From positions 248,001-312,000 of the forward strand of contig JAESUZ010004520.1 of assembly GCA_017311185.1 (NCBI GenBank): 64,000 nucleotides of DNA. Reading direction: 5' to 3'. The stretch comes from Proteles cristata cristata (taxonomy: Eukaryota; Chordata; Mammalia; Carnivora; Hyaenidae). The number at the start of each line of letters is the position of its first letter. Position 1 is the stretch's first letter. Position numbers and translations under genes: made by a program. This document shows, in pieces, positions 12,601 through 24,322 of this stretch. A model generated the notes under the pieces. That model made no database searches. It was not told the origin of the DNA and worked only from the letters and a program-made list of their open reading frames with translations.

Positions 12601-14149
12601 CAGGGTTGCAACTCTGACAAGCAGTGAAAGAAAGTTCCACTATGATTGATAGCATCAGGAGTAGAAAAAAAATGGGTTCATATGGAGCGAGAGAAATCTA
12701 ATCTGTGAAAAAGAAGTTTTTAAGAATATAGGGACTAGATTAGAGAGTATAAAAGTTTGAGAACTGGGAAAGAGGTAGGAAAAGTTTGAAGTACTAAGAA
12801 TCTTGTTTTACAAAATTGGGGTTTATTATTGAAAACCTGAGATTTAAATAAATCTTTGTTTAAGTATATGATTTAAAGTCACATGAAATAAGCTAGAGAA
12901 AAACTGAATAAGGGTAACGCTGATATGAATATAATGCTCAGGTATCTGACAGAGAGAATGGAATGGATAGTAGCCATGAGTTCTATATTATCATTTAGAA
13001 AATAAAAAACTATCATCTGCTGTATATAAAATACCAGCTCTTTAGCAAACTAAAGCAGATTTGATGTGATACATAGGTGCATGTATGAATTAGGTTGCTT
13101 TGATACTACAATGAACTTGTAATGTAGTGCAGATAATAAAGAAAACAATATTAAAGATCCGTGATGAATGCAAAAAGCACAAGTCAAAATAAAATAAGTA
13201 AACACTAGATTTCTTTTTTTTTAAGTGATTATTGACCAAATGAAGAGAGGCGTGTGTGAGGTTTCCCGACAAGAGAAAGAAAATAGGGGCTGAAGTAATT
13301 GCTGCTGTTTGGTGATATGTGCTCATGAAAATGGTAAGCAAAAGAATAAATGTTTAAGATTTTCTAAGAGAACATGGCTCTTTGGGGCATAAAGAGCTGA
13401 AATACAACAGTCTTGACTATATATTCTCTTAACAAAAATGCACAATTTAAGTACTTTTCACTGGCACATGCAAGTTCATTCATTATAGCCAGTTTTACAT
13501 TCAGATAGTACATTTCAAATAAAATATTTGTGAGTCATCTTAGTGAATAGTAAGATAATGAGAATTCAAATGACAAGGCATATCTGCATTGATTTAAAAA
13601 TATTTATGAAGTGACATATCCGTTCTTTTCCTCTTAACCCAAATTCAACAGAGATTTATTTTCCTCCAATGTGTGGTTCATGGGTCTATATTTCCTTTGT
13701 TGCAAATTAAATTATTAAATGTAAAATCTTTATTTCTGGGACACAGATGTTTGTCCGCTATCCCATCTAGATGTAGCTTACAAATCCTGTTTTAATCATT
13801 GTGTCTTTAGAACATATTGTATGACATGGTAGATTGTGACGTTCCTTCCCTCATTTATTATTTTAACAGTTATTTAATGTTTTCACTTAAACTAAAGCTG
13901 AATTTAGAATCTGCTTATCAGATTCTGTGAAATATCTTCTCACATTTACTTATTTATGACATCAAAGACCTCTTCACATTTTAATCACCCAAATAAATCA
14001 TTAGGTATGCATTGTGCTTTCCCACCCATATCACTCATGATAATATGCCTATATATGAGAAAGGCTACCAAATTGAAAATTTTGTTTAGCTTTTATAAGT
14101 GATGAGTGCATAAACTGTTTGTTAGTCTTTATAAACTATTATTTCATTT
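12601..14149. other. Unassigned AT-rich DNA
   Basis: No gene or young repeat recognised. The reverse 83-codon frame at 13090-13341 is low complexity. Confidence 0.45.
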
Positions 14150-14167
14150 AAAAATAACCAGAGATAT

Positions 14168-14320
14168 TTGAGCCCTCTGTTGGGCTCTGTGCTGACTGCT
14201 CAGAGCCTGGAGCCTACTTTGGATTCTGTGTCTCCCTCTCTCTCTGCCCCTCCCCTATTTACACTCTGTCTCCATCTCTCTATCTTAAAAAATGAATAAA
14301 CATTAAAAAAAATAAAAAAT
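14168..14320 (+). mobile_element. 5'-truncated felid SINE
   Basis: Sense copy lacking the tRNA-like A box. It begins at the B box ('ttgagccctctgttgggctc') and continues through the CT-rich segment to an A-rich tail. Both sides carry 'aaaataacca' (14151-14160 and 14322-14331), so the truncation happened at insertion and not by later deletion. Confidence 0.9.
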
Positions 14321-14331
14321 AAAAATAACCA

Positions 14332-15650
14332 AAGTAATTTTTATAGGGGAGAAGAAATGTCAGCATTTAGCTAAATATCTGACATAGAACAAAAGTTCTA
14401 GATATATTTGTTTTCTGTTAGTAAGTCATGAATTGAAACATGATGCACTGATATTTTTTATGCTCTATATGTTGCTAAATACTATTGTTGATATAATAAG
14501 ATCTTAAAGGAATATTCTATGAGCAAATAAGATTTTTTGTGAAAAAGGCTTTCAACGAAATTCATATTAATCGCAAGTGCTTAAGGCCTTTCATTAGACA
14601 ATAGTTAGAAGGTCTCATTTGAAATACCATAAATTCCTTAAAGCAACATGTATATATTTATGGCAAAATTATAATTTGCTATTATTTATATTTTCTTTGT
14701 CTCTAATGATTCAAGATTTGTCTGATACTCTAGTATTTGTCATTTATGCATTATCTTTAACATGCAAACGGTATTGCTTAAGTTAAATCAATTCATTAAT
14801 TTTTAGGAAGGTTAAACATTAATTTGCTGGCCGTATTTTTTTAAATAACATCAAACATTCACTGTTCTGTATGTCTTGTATCTCAACTCTAAACTAAAAA
14901 AAATGTCAAGTTGATTCACCTTTACTTAATATGGTCTGGATTAAATATATGTTGTTGAGACCTTGTTCACCTGATTGCTTGGTCTTTTATTTTTAAGTAC
15001 TATTATCTCTCCTTTCTATGTGATTGTATCTACCTTTTGTACTTCTTTGGTACCTGAAAAAGTTTTCTTTATTATCATTAATTCAGCAAATGTTCACTTT
15101 TCCAAAACAGTAGTGTTTCATTAGCCTTCTCCAAAGAGTTTCCTAGTCTAGTTGAAATATACATTTTATTTCTTTTCATTGCTTACGTCTTTTTCCTCAT
15201 TCCTGGTAACTTTAAATGCTCCCTTTAAAAAAAAAACAATTAAGTCTTCCCTAAGTTGTTTTCCTTTTCCATTAAAATACCAAGACATGTTAACAGTGCT
15301 CTGTAAGAATTGCTTTGACAAGGTATGACTTGCTGCATCGATTTTCCATGATTTTTCAGATGGTTAGTCACTTCTGAATTCTCTCTGGCATCTCTGATAA
15401 GCCTCTTACAGAGCACAATGTTTTCCTGTTCTTGATTTGAGACTTATAATTAAGACCTTTTTATTTATCTGGTTACATTAGCTTTAAGGTTATTTAAGGA
15501 AGCATGTTGGTAATCATTTTGGAATGTACTTAAAGTAAAATTTAAAACATTTTGCTGAAAGTGTTAGTGACCAATGTTTAAACGAAACATTCCCTATAGT
15601 AATATTTGCAAAATAACACCTTTACAGCTGCTGATTTAGACAAGTCTCAG
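14332..15650. other. Unassigned AT-rich DNA
   Basis: No gene or recognised repeat apart from short A and T runs. Confidence 0.4.
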
Positions 15651-15654
15651 TAAT

Positions 15655-15775
15655 TTTTGTCATAGATGTAATCCTCCCTGAAGGCAGGAACTACATGACT
15701 CCTCTTTGCTGTATACTGACTTTTCAGGCCATTAAAATACTATCTAGTGTGTTGAAGTAGTCATCTGTGAATGGC
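15655..15775 (+). repeat. Possible L2-type 3' end
   Basis: The pattern 'ctccctgaaggcaggaacta' followed by 'catgactcctctttgctgta' resembles the 3' end shared by L2 and related old repeats (aaggcagggact...tgt). It is short and diverged. A profile search is needed to accept it. Confidence 0.45.
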
Positions 15776-16535
15776 ACCCTAGTGGCCTAGAAATGCTAAT
15801 ATAGATACCAGAAGTTCTCTTGAGTGACATGTGCACTGGATTAAGAAAATCTTTTTCAGGGGATGACTAAAATAAAACAAACCTAAGTGAAACAATATAT
15901 ATTTCCTGATATTCTTAATTTTCTTGTCTCTAAAATCCCATCCTCAGGCAATTCAGTAAGTTTAATATATATATTATATATTTGTACTTAATATCATTAT
16001 ATAATAGCACTTTAAAATCTTTGAAAGTATACACTAAGGTTCTTAGATGTGTAATCAATTCAAATTGATTTTAAACTGAGCTAAGAGTTTCTAGATTAAA
16101 AACAAGTTGAAGGTCATAGAAAAGATAATGCAACTGTCATTTATTAAGATTAATGAAACATTTTCCAAAATAATCACTATAGGCTCACAGTTGGTTCAAT
16201 ATCTATATTATAATTCTAGAGGTGAAAACACATAATGTCATAAAGAAGTGATCTCACTCTAAGTTGTTGAAATCATTGAGATTAAAATCAAAGTATTTGA
16301 GAGTTCAAAGAAGAATATAAGCAAACAAAACAAAAAAAAGAAAAGAAAATGATGAAATTTTAAATCTGAATATTTTTGTGTGCTATATTTTAATGTATTA
16401 ATTTGCAGTGGAAAAAGGAAAATGACCTGGTGTCACATGTGGAATCAGCCTCTAATTAGATTACCTTGGATAATACAGATTATAATAATGGTCTGTTGAT
16501 AATATTAATAATTATAATAAAAACAATAGTTAAGA
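15776..16535. other. Unassigned AT-rich DNA
   Basis: Contains a TA run at about 15965-15985 and a small perfect palindrome 'aatcaattcaaattgatt' near 16056-16073. No gene is supported. Confidence 0.4.
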
Positions 16536-16539
16536 GTTA

Positions 16540-16765
16540 TTGGGAGTTTTCTGCTAGTCAGACATTATTAATCATTCCCATGCATTATCCCATAGTTTTT
16601 CTAAAAGCCAACCTGTAATCTTATCACCATTTTGTAGACGAGAAATTCATATTATAGAAAGCTAAAGTAACTTGCCCACATTTTTATAGCTTGATAGTGG
16701 TGGACTAAGAATTTAATTCAGATTGTATAACTCCAGGAATTAAAGTCTTAACTTCTAGGTCATGA
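16540..16765 (-). repeat. MIR
   Basis: Reverse-strand MIR: 'ttattaatcattcccatgc', 'tcaccattttgtagacgaga', 'aagtaacttgcccacat', 'atagcttgatagtggtggac' and 'taaagtcttaacttct' follow the complement of the MIR consensus in order. Confidence 0.88.
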
Positions 16766-16769
16766 ACCT

Positions 16770-17244
16770 CCTCTTTATTTAACTTTTCTAAAGATCACTT
16801 TCTTCACTTACAGGTAGGAATTACAAATTTAAAGGCCTAGGACTACCATAAGCTTCAATTTTTAATTTTAAAAATATTTAAAGAATGCCTCTATGCACTG
16901 AGGATACCACTACTTCTTAACCATTATAGTTTTTGGTACTCTGGGAAATAATGATAAGTAAGCAAATAATTAAGATAAAGTGTGATAAATCATTCCTCAT
17001 AGTGCTTCTTCCTTTACTCCCATATTCAGCAGTCAGCAATAATTTTTTGGCTCTATTTTCCCATATATAAATCTAAATACTTATCCACTCTAGGTCAAGG
17101 CAAAATCAGTGTATCTTCCAGGGTACATATAAAGACTTTTAACCAACCTACTTGCTTCCCAAGCTCTTGGGAACAGGACAGATTGATAACGAAATGAGGA
17201 AGAGGAAGCCAGAGGAGATTTTGAGGGTTAGGTTCTAATAAGAC
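16770..17244. other. Unassigned DNA
   Basis: No feature recognised between the MIR and the LTR. The reverse 67-codon frame at 17095-17298 crosses into the LTR and is not a gene. Confidence 0.4.
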
Positions 17245-17929
17245 TGTTGGAGAGAAACAATTTACCCTCAAGGTCCCTCTAATTGTACTAAGAACCAAAC
17301 TGACACGAGATAGGTTAACAGGAGAAAATCAAGTTTAATAGTGTGTATGTATAAGTAATCCACAAGGCATGGAAATTCTAAGACAGACAACATGATGCTT
17401 AAATAGAGCTAAGGAGAGGCATAGGGGTAGGAGGATTCAAAGAGGAGAAAGACCTTTAGCCAGCAAGGGGAAAGATGTTTGGAAAACAGAGGTTGCCTTA
17501 TTATGTAGATAACTGTCTTTTTTTTTAAATTTTTAATGTTTTTTTATTTATTTTTGAGAGAGAGAGAGACAGTATGAGCAGGGGAGGGTCAGAGAGAGAG
17601 GGAGACAGAATCTGAAGCAACTCCAGGCTCTGAGCTGTCAGCACAAAGCCCTACGCGGGGCTCGAACCCACAAACTGTGAGATCATGACCTGAGCCGAAG
17701 TAGGACACTTAACCGACTGAGCCACCCAGGTACCCCTGTAGATAAGTGTCTTCGGTAAAGAGGAATCTCTGTTAATATATTTTCCTGATAAAAGCAGGCA
17801 GTTGAGGGGAAGGTAAAAGAGCTCTTCTGATTGTGATGGGTTTTGATGCTTTTAACTCAAAATGATGTTCCTGACAAAGTCGACCATCTTGTGGTGGCCT
17901 ACTGTTGGCTCCCCCAAGAGTCTGTAACA
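17245..17929 (-). mobile_element. Solo LTR, family shared with 29.1 kb
   Basis: Reverse-orientation LTR with 'tgttgg' at its left edge and '...tctgtaaca' at its right. The complement carries an 'attaaacttgattttctcct' stretch suiting a polyadenylation region. It aligns along most of its length with 29067-29510 and, near one end, with the LTRs at 27.4 and 31.1 kb. A SINE with clear target duplication (17521-17737) splits it. No internal viral genes are adjacent. The family name is unresolved; an ERVL-like LTR is a guess. Confidence 0.7.
17521..17737 (-). mobile_element. Felid SINE inserted in an LTR
   Basis: Complete reverse-strand SINE. The target duplication is 'gtagataactgtcttt' (17505-17520) and 'gtagataagtgtctt' (17738-17752). 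The same LTR sequence reads uninterrupted at 29338 ('gtagataag'), which independently confirms the insertion point and shows the LTR is the older element. Confidence 0.96.
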
Positions 17930-17983
17930 GCATCTTCTGCCTGTTTAAGATTTAACTCTGACAGAGTTCAGGATGGAGGATGG

Positions 17984-18203
17984 GGGGTCACCTGGGTGGC
18001 TCAGTCGGTTAAGTGTCCTACTTTGGCTTAGGTCATGATCTGACGGTTCGTGAGTTCAGGCCCCATATCAGGCTCTGTGCTCACAGCTTGGAGCCTGGAT
18101 CCTGCTCCTGATTCTGTGTCTCCCTCTTTCTCTGCCCCTCCCTCATTCACACGCTCTCTCTCAAAATAAACATTAAGAAAATTTTTGAAAAAAAAAAAAA
18201 AAA
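17984..18203 (+). mobile_element. Felid tRNA-Lys SINE
   Basis: Sense copy with a 'ggtcacctgggtggctcag' head and a 16-base A tract. Flanked by 'ggatggaggatgg' (17971-17983) and 'ggacggaggatgg' (18204-18216), a 13-bp target duplication with one difference. Confidence 0.95.
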
Positions 18204-18608
18204 GGACGGAGGATGGAGACTCTCATGAAATAGTAAGGAGAAAGAAAAAATGTAGCATCTTAGCAAAACTAAAGAATTTCATTCTGTTAGGAGAACAATA
18301 TTTCATAGGAGAAACCCCCAAAATGAAAAATATTACATCAGATCATTCAAAGTCTTGTAGGAGTCAAATGCTTGAAGATTTTGTAAATCATCTCATAAAT
18401 TATGGAAATTTATCAAACAGTTTTAAGCTAGAAGGAATGTAATAAAGCTATGAAGTATTTCATTGTCTTAACAATGGTGTTCATAATACTTGAGGCATTC
18501 ATATCATTTGCATTTAATGTGCGTTTTGATATTGTTAGATTTAAGCCTGTCATGTATTATTTGTTTTCTAGTTTCCCAGTCTTCTCTTAGTTCCCTTTAT
18601 CCTTATAA

Positions 18609-19105
18609 TGAATTTAATTATGCTGCTCTAGGGTATTGCTGCCTCCACATACATTTTGTTTGGCCAAGCAGCCTGTGGGGTCCTTTCCTGGACATTAGCC
18701 CTTCATTTAAGTGTATGACCGAGATAACAGCCCACCACAACAGGACCAAATGTAAATTCCTGATATGGCTTTTTCATCAGTGCTTGTGATAACCTCCGCT
18801 GCCTCCCAGAGACTTCCCATTGTGTAGCCTTAGACAAAACCCCTGTAGCTTCACCAAAACTCTGCTTTTTTAAAAATGTGAATTGATTAATCTGGCCTTA
18901 AACCCAGAAGTGCTCCACACAGACCCTAAAGAAGACATGAGCTCCTCATCCTGCTTTTTCTCTCAGACTGAAACTTGCTTTGACTTCCCTGTGTGGCCCC
19001 TCAAGGCGCAATGCCCCTTTCTGTAGGACCTGCTCAGTATAAACTTCTGTCTCGCTTTCCCTTGTGGTCTTTTGTTGCGCTGAGTCTCGCTCAACAGTCA
19101 TGACA
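18609..19105 (+). mobile_element. Solo LTR of an endogenous retrovirus (class I-like)
   Basis: GC-richer block inside the antisense L1, with LTR architecture: a U3-like region, 'agtataaactt' near 19037, then 'ctttcccttgtggtctttt' and a terminal 'gtctcgctcaaca'. L1 sequence on the left ('agttccctttatcc') and right ('tcctctttttctgc') places the insertion. The style resembles gammaretrovirus-like LTRs, but that class call is inference. The left edge is uncertain by tens of bases. No viral genes are attached. Confidence 0.65.
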
Positions 19106-19156
19106 GTCCTCTTTTTCTGCTTTCTTATGGATTAATTTAGTCAAATTGTGAATCCA

Positions 19157-19424
19157 TGTGTTGCGGAATCTAGTCTGAATCGCTGGCAGAAGAACCAAGC
19201 GGCACACGGAGATCGTGAAAGGGAAGAGGTTTATTTTACAAAGGTGGGCTCAGAGATCATTCTCTAGAGGTCTGAGCCCAGAGCATCAGCAGAGGGAATA
19301 ATTTATAGCCTGCTACTTGTGCATTCCTCATTAGTGCGTGTGACAAGCAGGGTGGGAGAAAGGGGGAGTCTTTGATCAGGGACAGGTATTTCCTTATCAG
19401 TCCTGTCGGCCATCTTATAACACA
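19157..19424 (-). mobile_element. Compact solo LTR, reverse orientation
   Basis: The ends form the inverted repeat 'tgtgtt...aacaca'. On the minus strand there is a TATA-like 'ctataaatta' (around 19305) followed about 70 bp downstream by an AATAAA signal (around 19232) and a short U5. This is a complete, unusually short LTR of about 268 bp. It sits in the same antisense L1, 51 bp from the LTR at 18609-19105 and in the opposite orientation. A matching target duplication is not obvious. It resembles class II LTRs, with low certainty. Confidence 0.7.
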
Positions 19425-20090
19425 TTTTTCCCTATCACGTGCTACCTCCTTTCTTGGCTTATCAGCTATAACTCATTGTGTAGTTATTTAATGGTTGCTT
19501 TACATTTATGATATACTTTATCTTATCACCATCCACCTTCAACTGTTCCTGTAGCACTTTTCTGTCTCGCCCCTCCTGGATTTGTGTTATTATTGTCATG
19601 CCTTTTACTTTTATGTATATTTTAAATCCCACGATACATTACAGTTTTTAAATATAGTCATTTATCTTAAAGTTTAGATAATAACCAAAAAATCATATAT
19701 ATTTGCCCAGATGGCTTCCATTTCTAGTGCTCTCATTCTATTTTCCCATCTGGTTGTCTTTTCTTCCTCTGCCTGAAAGAAAATGGCTTTATTGTCATGA
19801 TGGTCTGGAGGTAATGTCGAAAGAAGTCTTTTTTTTTTTTTTTTCACATTTTTCGGTGAGATGTTTTTACCAGGTAGATAGTTCTAGTTTCAGTGCATTT
19901 TCATTCATGACTTTAAACATGCTACTCCATTGTTTCCTTATTTGGATATTTTCTATGGGAAGGAAATCATCTTTGTCTATGCTTCTATACATATGTATTA
20001 TGTTAAATGCATGTTTAGGTTAAATAAAATGTATTTTTTTGGCCATTTAAAAATTTTTCCATCACTACCTTTTAGAAATTGTTTATGTTA

Positions 20091-20291
20091 GGGCATCTAG
20101 GTGGTTCAGTAGCTTGAGAAACCAACCATTAATTACTACTCAGGTCATGATCCCAGGGTCATGGGATCAAACCCCATATCAGGCTCCACTCTAAGTGTGG
20201 AAACTGCTTGAGATTCTCTCTCTCTCTCTCTCTTTACTCCTTTCCCCCCTCACACTCTTATGCTCTCTCTCTCTAAAATTAAAAAAAAATT
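20091..20291 (+). mobile_element. Diverged carnivore SINE
   Basis: Sense copy, more mutated than most: 'gggcatctaggtggttcagt' head, 'gggatcaaaccccatatcag' B-box region, CT run and A tail. The 'tcccagggtcatgggatc' wording is closer to the older carnivore-wide SINE type than to the felid subfamily. It splits the antisense L1. Confidence 0.85.
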
Positions 20292-20357
20292 TATTAGAAA
20301 ACACTTTTCTTAATGTCTCTTGTGCTTAAGAATTATTGAAATTCATGAACTTCAGTT

Positions 20358-20681
20358 TTTGTTTTTTTGTTTAATTGAAATAGTTAACACACAATTTTAC
20401 ATTACTTTTAGGTATGTAGCATAGTGATTTGACAACACTATATGTTATGTTATGTTCACCACAAGTGTAACTACCATCTGTCCCCGCACAATACTATTAC
20501 AGTACCATTGATTATATTCCCTAATGCTGTACATTTCATCCCTGTGACTTAATCATTCCATATTGGAAGCCTGTACCTCCCATTCCTTTTCACACATTTT
20601 CTCATCCCTACATCTCCCTCCCATCTGCAACCACCAGTTTGTTCTTTGGATTTATGGGTCTGTTTCTGTGTTTTCTTTTGA
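20358..20681 (-). mobile_element. Carnivore L1 3' UTR fragment, antisense
   Basis: Antisense L1 3' end. A T-rich start (complement of the poly-A) is followed by 'ttaacacacaattttacatt', 'gtgtaactaccatctgtccc', 'gctgtacatttcatccctgt' and 'ggaagcctgtacctcccatt', which is the standard carnivore L1 3' UTR order. Only about 320 bp are present. It appears to be inserted in the older antisense L1. Confidence 0.75.
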
Positions 20682-21640
20682 TTATTGAGTTTCTAATTTT
20701 CATAATTTTGGGGAAAAATTTCTGCAATTATATTTTGATTTTTTTTCTGTCCTTTTTTCCTAATTTCCTAAACTTTTTTTGCCTTATAATGAGCAATTTT
20801 TCTTCCATGCCTTCTATTTTTTTATTATTATTGGATATGAGACATTGGTGCTTTGACCTATTTGGGTGTTGGATATTTTTTACCTAACATCTTTGTGAGT
20901 TTTATTCTGAGATGCAGCTAGATTGCTTGAAAATAGTTTTATCTTTTGATATGATGACTTCAGGATTTTTAAAGGAACAACAGCTGGAGGTGTGTTAAGT
21001 ATCTTTCATGGGTAGGGAGAGTTAAGTATTCTCCATGACCTGAGGCAAGACCTTTTGTGTACTCTACTCAATATTCTGAGAATCATGAGCTTTTCTATTC
21101 CTTCTGGCAGGAAACAAAAGCATAGTTCCTGGTGCCTGTAAGCACCGGCCACTGTTACTTTCACTCATTTCCCTTGGTTAATTTACCAATAATATTGGAC
21201 AGTTTCCACAGGCCTGTAGTGATTAGTTGTATGTTGAATACTGCAAAGATATACTCTGTAGACTTCAGATATTCTCTATTCATGCCCTGCCCCTCATATT
21301 CTTTGATAATCTGATCTGCAAGATATACCTGTCTAGAAAATTCTTGTTTTTCCTGATGCTCAGATCCATCTTTTCAACTCAGGGAATCTTCCTCAGTTTG
21401 GATAGGTTACCCCTTCTCTGCATGGTGAACTGGAATCTCTGCTGAGGCAGTATGCTAGGGAGGTTTTCTGGCTGACTTCACTTGATTCATATCTCTTAGA
21501 ACCTGCTTGTCCACGTTCAGCATCTTAAAAATTATTGCCTCATATATTTTGTCAGTTTTTTTTTGTTGTTGTTATTTCAGGCAGAAGGGTAATTTGAGTC
21601 CTTGTTACTCCATCTTGTCCAAGTTAGAAGTTCTTTTTTC

Positions 21641-22030
21641 TTGGTTTTAGCCAGGTGATAGCCATCTAGCTAAAGACTATACATATTTTCCCTTATATAC
21701 TGGTGTATTCATATGAAGAATTACTGATTGATAGGATAAAATGAATTATGTGTGCACATTCTGACACCTTCTACTTAAAGGGTTGCACCTGGACTCCCCT
21801 CATTCTTCCCCCAGCTGGCTGATTTTAATGAGGAGAACAAGAAAAGATGCCTGGAGGTTGAGAATAGCAAAGATACTTAGGTTGACAATAGACAGAAATA
21901 CAGAAAACCTCATACTTTGATGAAGCTCTGAATTCTTGAGTCTTATTTTATAGTATAATAGGCTATACTCTAAATAAGAGAAAAAGGATGTTGTGAAGAA
22001 AACCTATAAACCCAAAGGATTGTTGAGGTT
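21641..22030. other. Unassigned DNA
   Basis: No gene or clear repeat. It may contain the degraded end of the preceding L1. Confidence 0.35.
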
Positions 22031-22047
22031 AAAGTCCTTGTAGAGAA

Positions 22048-22173
22048 GGGGTATCTGGGTGGCTCAGTTGGTTAAACATCTGACTCTTGATTTCAGCTCA
22101 GGTTATGATCTCACAATTCATGAGTTTGAGCCCTGCATGAGGCTGTGCACTGCCAGTGGGGAGCCTGCTTGGG

Positions 22174-22235
<62 letters not shown>

Positions 22236-22306
22236 CCTACTCTGTCCCTACTCCTCTCACTCTCATTCTCTCTCACTAAAGTAAATAAAATAAACTTAAA
22301 AATAAT
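22048..22306 (+). mobile_element. Felid SINE with expanded CT tract
   Basis: Sense copy with a 'ggggtatctgggtggctcag' head and B-box region 'gagtttgagccctgcatgag'. The CT-rich middle has grown into a pure (CT)n array. Flanked by a 17-bp target duplication with two differences, 'aaagtccttgtagagaa' (22031-22047) and 'aaagaccttgcggagag' (22307-22323). Confidence 0.95.
22178..22233 (+). repeat. (CT)n microsatellite inside a SINE
   Basis: About 28 uninterrupted CT units. The tract arose by expansion of the SINE's CT-rich segment and is long enough to be length-polymorphic. The open frame through it encodes only alternating Ser-Leu. Confidence 0.97.
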
Positions 22307-22324
22307 AAAGACCTTGCGGAGAGG

Positions 22325-22840
22325 ATATGTAAGTGTAGAAGACTCTGAAGATCAAGACAGTGTTCCAGTTGGAGATATGGACTTGAAAGGTCCAACATAC
22401 AAATAGAAAATAAAATTACATTGTATGATTGAATACACAGTGGTAAGAGAAAAAAAATAGGGTAGAAATGTGAGATAATAGTTCTAAAACTTAGCTGCAC
22501 TTTGGAATAAACTAAAAGTTTAAGAAATTATATTGAATCCTGAATTTCTCCCCCAGATATTCTTCTTGAATTACATAGGGTATATTCTGGGCAGTATGGC
22601 ATCTGGAACCTCCACAGATGATTCACATATACAGCAAAATGGACTTCTGCTGCTCTAAAATACATTAAAACTTAAGGAAAAATAGAAGATGTGCTCACAA
22701 AGGAGACCAGGAAGTAATAGGGAATGTGGTAGAAGAAATCTAAGAGAATACAGTGTTTTGAAGTGATTTTGCATACAATAGACCCCAATAAATACATACT
22801 TATGTTTCAGTTCTGGATTTCACATGTTTTCACGTAGCTG
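22325..22840. other. Unassigned DNA
   Basis: No gene or recognised repeat. Confidence 0.35.
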
Positions 22841-22844
22841 GGTT

Positions 22845-23010
22845 TAAGAACACATTTTTCTCCTAAAGCAACTCACTAGATCAGAACCTCAGTACAATCA
22901 TCTGTAAAATGTGGATAATATAACCCCCATTTCATTTCACCTCATCACTGTATGGATAATAAGATATTTGACAGCACCTTGCAAATAGCAGTGTGACACC
23001 ATTCCCAAGT
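22845..23010 (+). repeat. MIR
   Basis: Sense MIR remnant: 'aactcactagatcagaacctcag', 'atctgtaaaatgtggataat' and 'acagcaccttgcaaatagca' follow the consensus core and 3' part. Confidence 0.78.
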
Positions 23011-24322
23011 GAGGTATTTAGTCAAATTATATTCCATTCCTGACTTCCTGCCTTGCTAACTTTCATAGGAAAATATCATTTATGTTTAGGAAAAGTGACT
23101 CAGGAAAGAGAAATTTAGGGTGAATATAAATGACAGATAATTGTTTGAGTTCCTTTCCTTCCTAATGGCATAACTTCATCATGACTATGATTACTGTAAC
23201 AGTTCTGTTAATCATGTTTCTGATGAAATTGGCAGTTAGTAACAATGAAAGACAGTCTTGTTAAAAACAGAAGGCTCCTCTCTCATTATTGAACTAGCAA
23301 CAAAGAACTCAGAAATTTTGTCAGGTAATGGCAAGAGGAATCATGGTTCATACCTAGAAGATACTAGATACTGGTGGAAGTATATGATTTCCATTCTTTC
23401 CAGAGAGATTCCTGGTTTAGCCTTGGGGTAGAAGCATTAGAAGGCACACTTAATGAACTTCTTTAAAGTTCAAAGTGACAAAAAAATTTTTAAAGAAAAA
23501 AAATATACCATGGGGAATAAACCTGCCCAGAGAAAAGACTAAAAGGATGACTTAGCAGGTCATTTACATCTCTAATTTCTGTGACTCCATTGGAATTGGA
23601 AATAGCAGAGTGATCTTGAGCATTCTGTTAAAACACTTACTGGGAACAAATAATTAAATCCCAAGTGAATCAATAAGTGGATAGCCATTTAAATGCAGTA
23701 AAATAGGACTTGTATAATCATCTAAATATTAGATATCAAGGAAGAGAAGGCAATGCAGCTATAAGTATTTTTGGAGAACACATCTAGATTCCCATGGCTT
23801 GATCTTCCAAGCCAGACTTAAAATAAATCCTGAAAAGAAGTTAAAACAACTTACACCAGGCTAAACTCAAGAACTACATCATGTTAAAGCTAACATGGTA
23901 AAAGATACCACATTTTCATAAGTTGAGGAAAAATCTTTAATTTTAAAAAAGCTGATTGCACATAAGATAGGGGATGTAAAAATCAGGCATTAAAAAAGAA
24001 AATATTTTGTCACTTGGAAACTAAATCATTAAATGTATCATTCACATACTCGGAAAGTATATGATTCAAGTACATCAATTTAATATAAAAACCTTATGAA
24101 GTGGTTTGTTATTGGAATGTCTATCTTAATAGATTTATGTCTTTGCTCACTAATTTATCAATAATGTGTTATTAGATGTCCCTTTTACTGTTGTATATGT
24201 GAAAGTTAATTAAGGTTTTGCCTTTCAAGAACTTACATTTCTATAGGATAGAAACAAACATGCATTTAATTATAAAATACAGGATAGAAAGTAATGTAGA
24301 TCACATAATAAATGAGTAAAAT
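23011..24322. other. Unassigned AT-rich DNA
   Basis: No gene or young repeat recognised. Confidence 0.4.

Larger units (their letters stand above)
18441..21640 (-). mobile_element. Old L1-derived element in antisense, heavily interrupted
   Basis: Antisense LINE-derived sequence in pieces at 18441-18608, 19106-19156, 19425-20090, 20292-20357 and 20682-21640. Recognisable stretches include 'ttatggattaatttag', 'cttggcttatcagctataac', 'gtgttattattgtcatgcc' and 'ctactccattgtttcctta', which belong to one widespread old mammalian L1-type element and resume in order after each inserted repeat. No coding capacity remains. The subfamily and exact ends are not resolved. Confidence 0.75.

Noticed and set aside
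18549..19100. A 4-bp direct repeat 'gtca' at 18549-18552 and 19097-19100 that would frame a 544-bp LTR with TG...CA ends
   Set aside because: The sequence after 18553 is still old antisense L1, which resumes after the LTR near 19106. The true left edge is therefore near 18609 and the 'gtca' match is chance.
22059..22406. 115-codon open frame with a long Ser-Leu repeat
   Set aside because: It translates a SINE and its CT microsatellite. No coding support.
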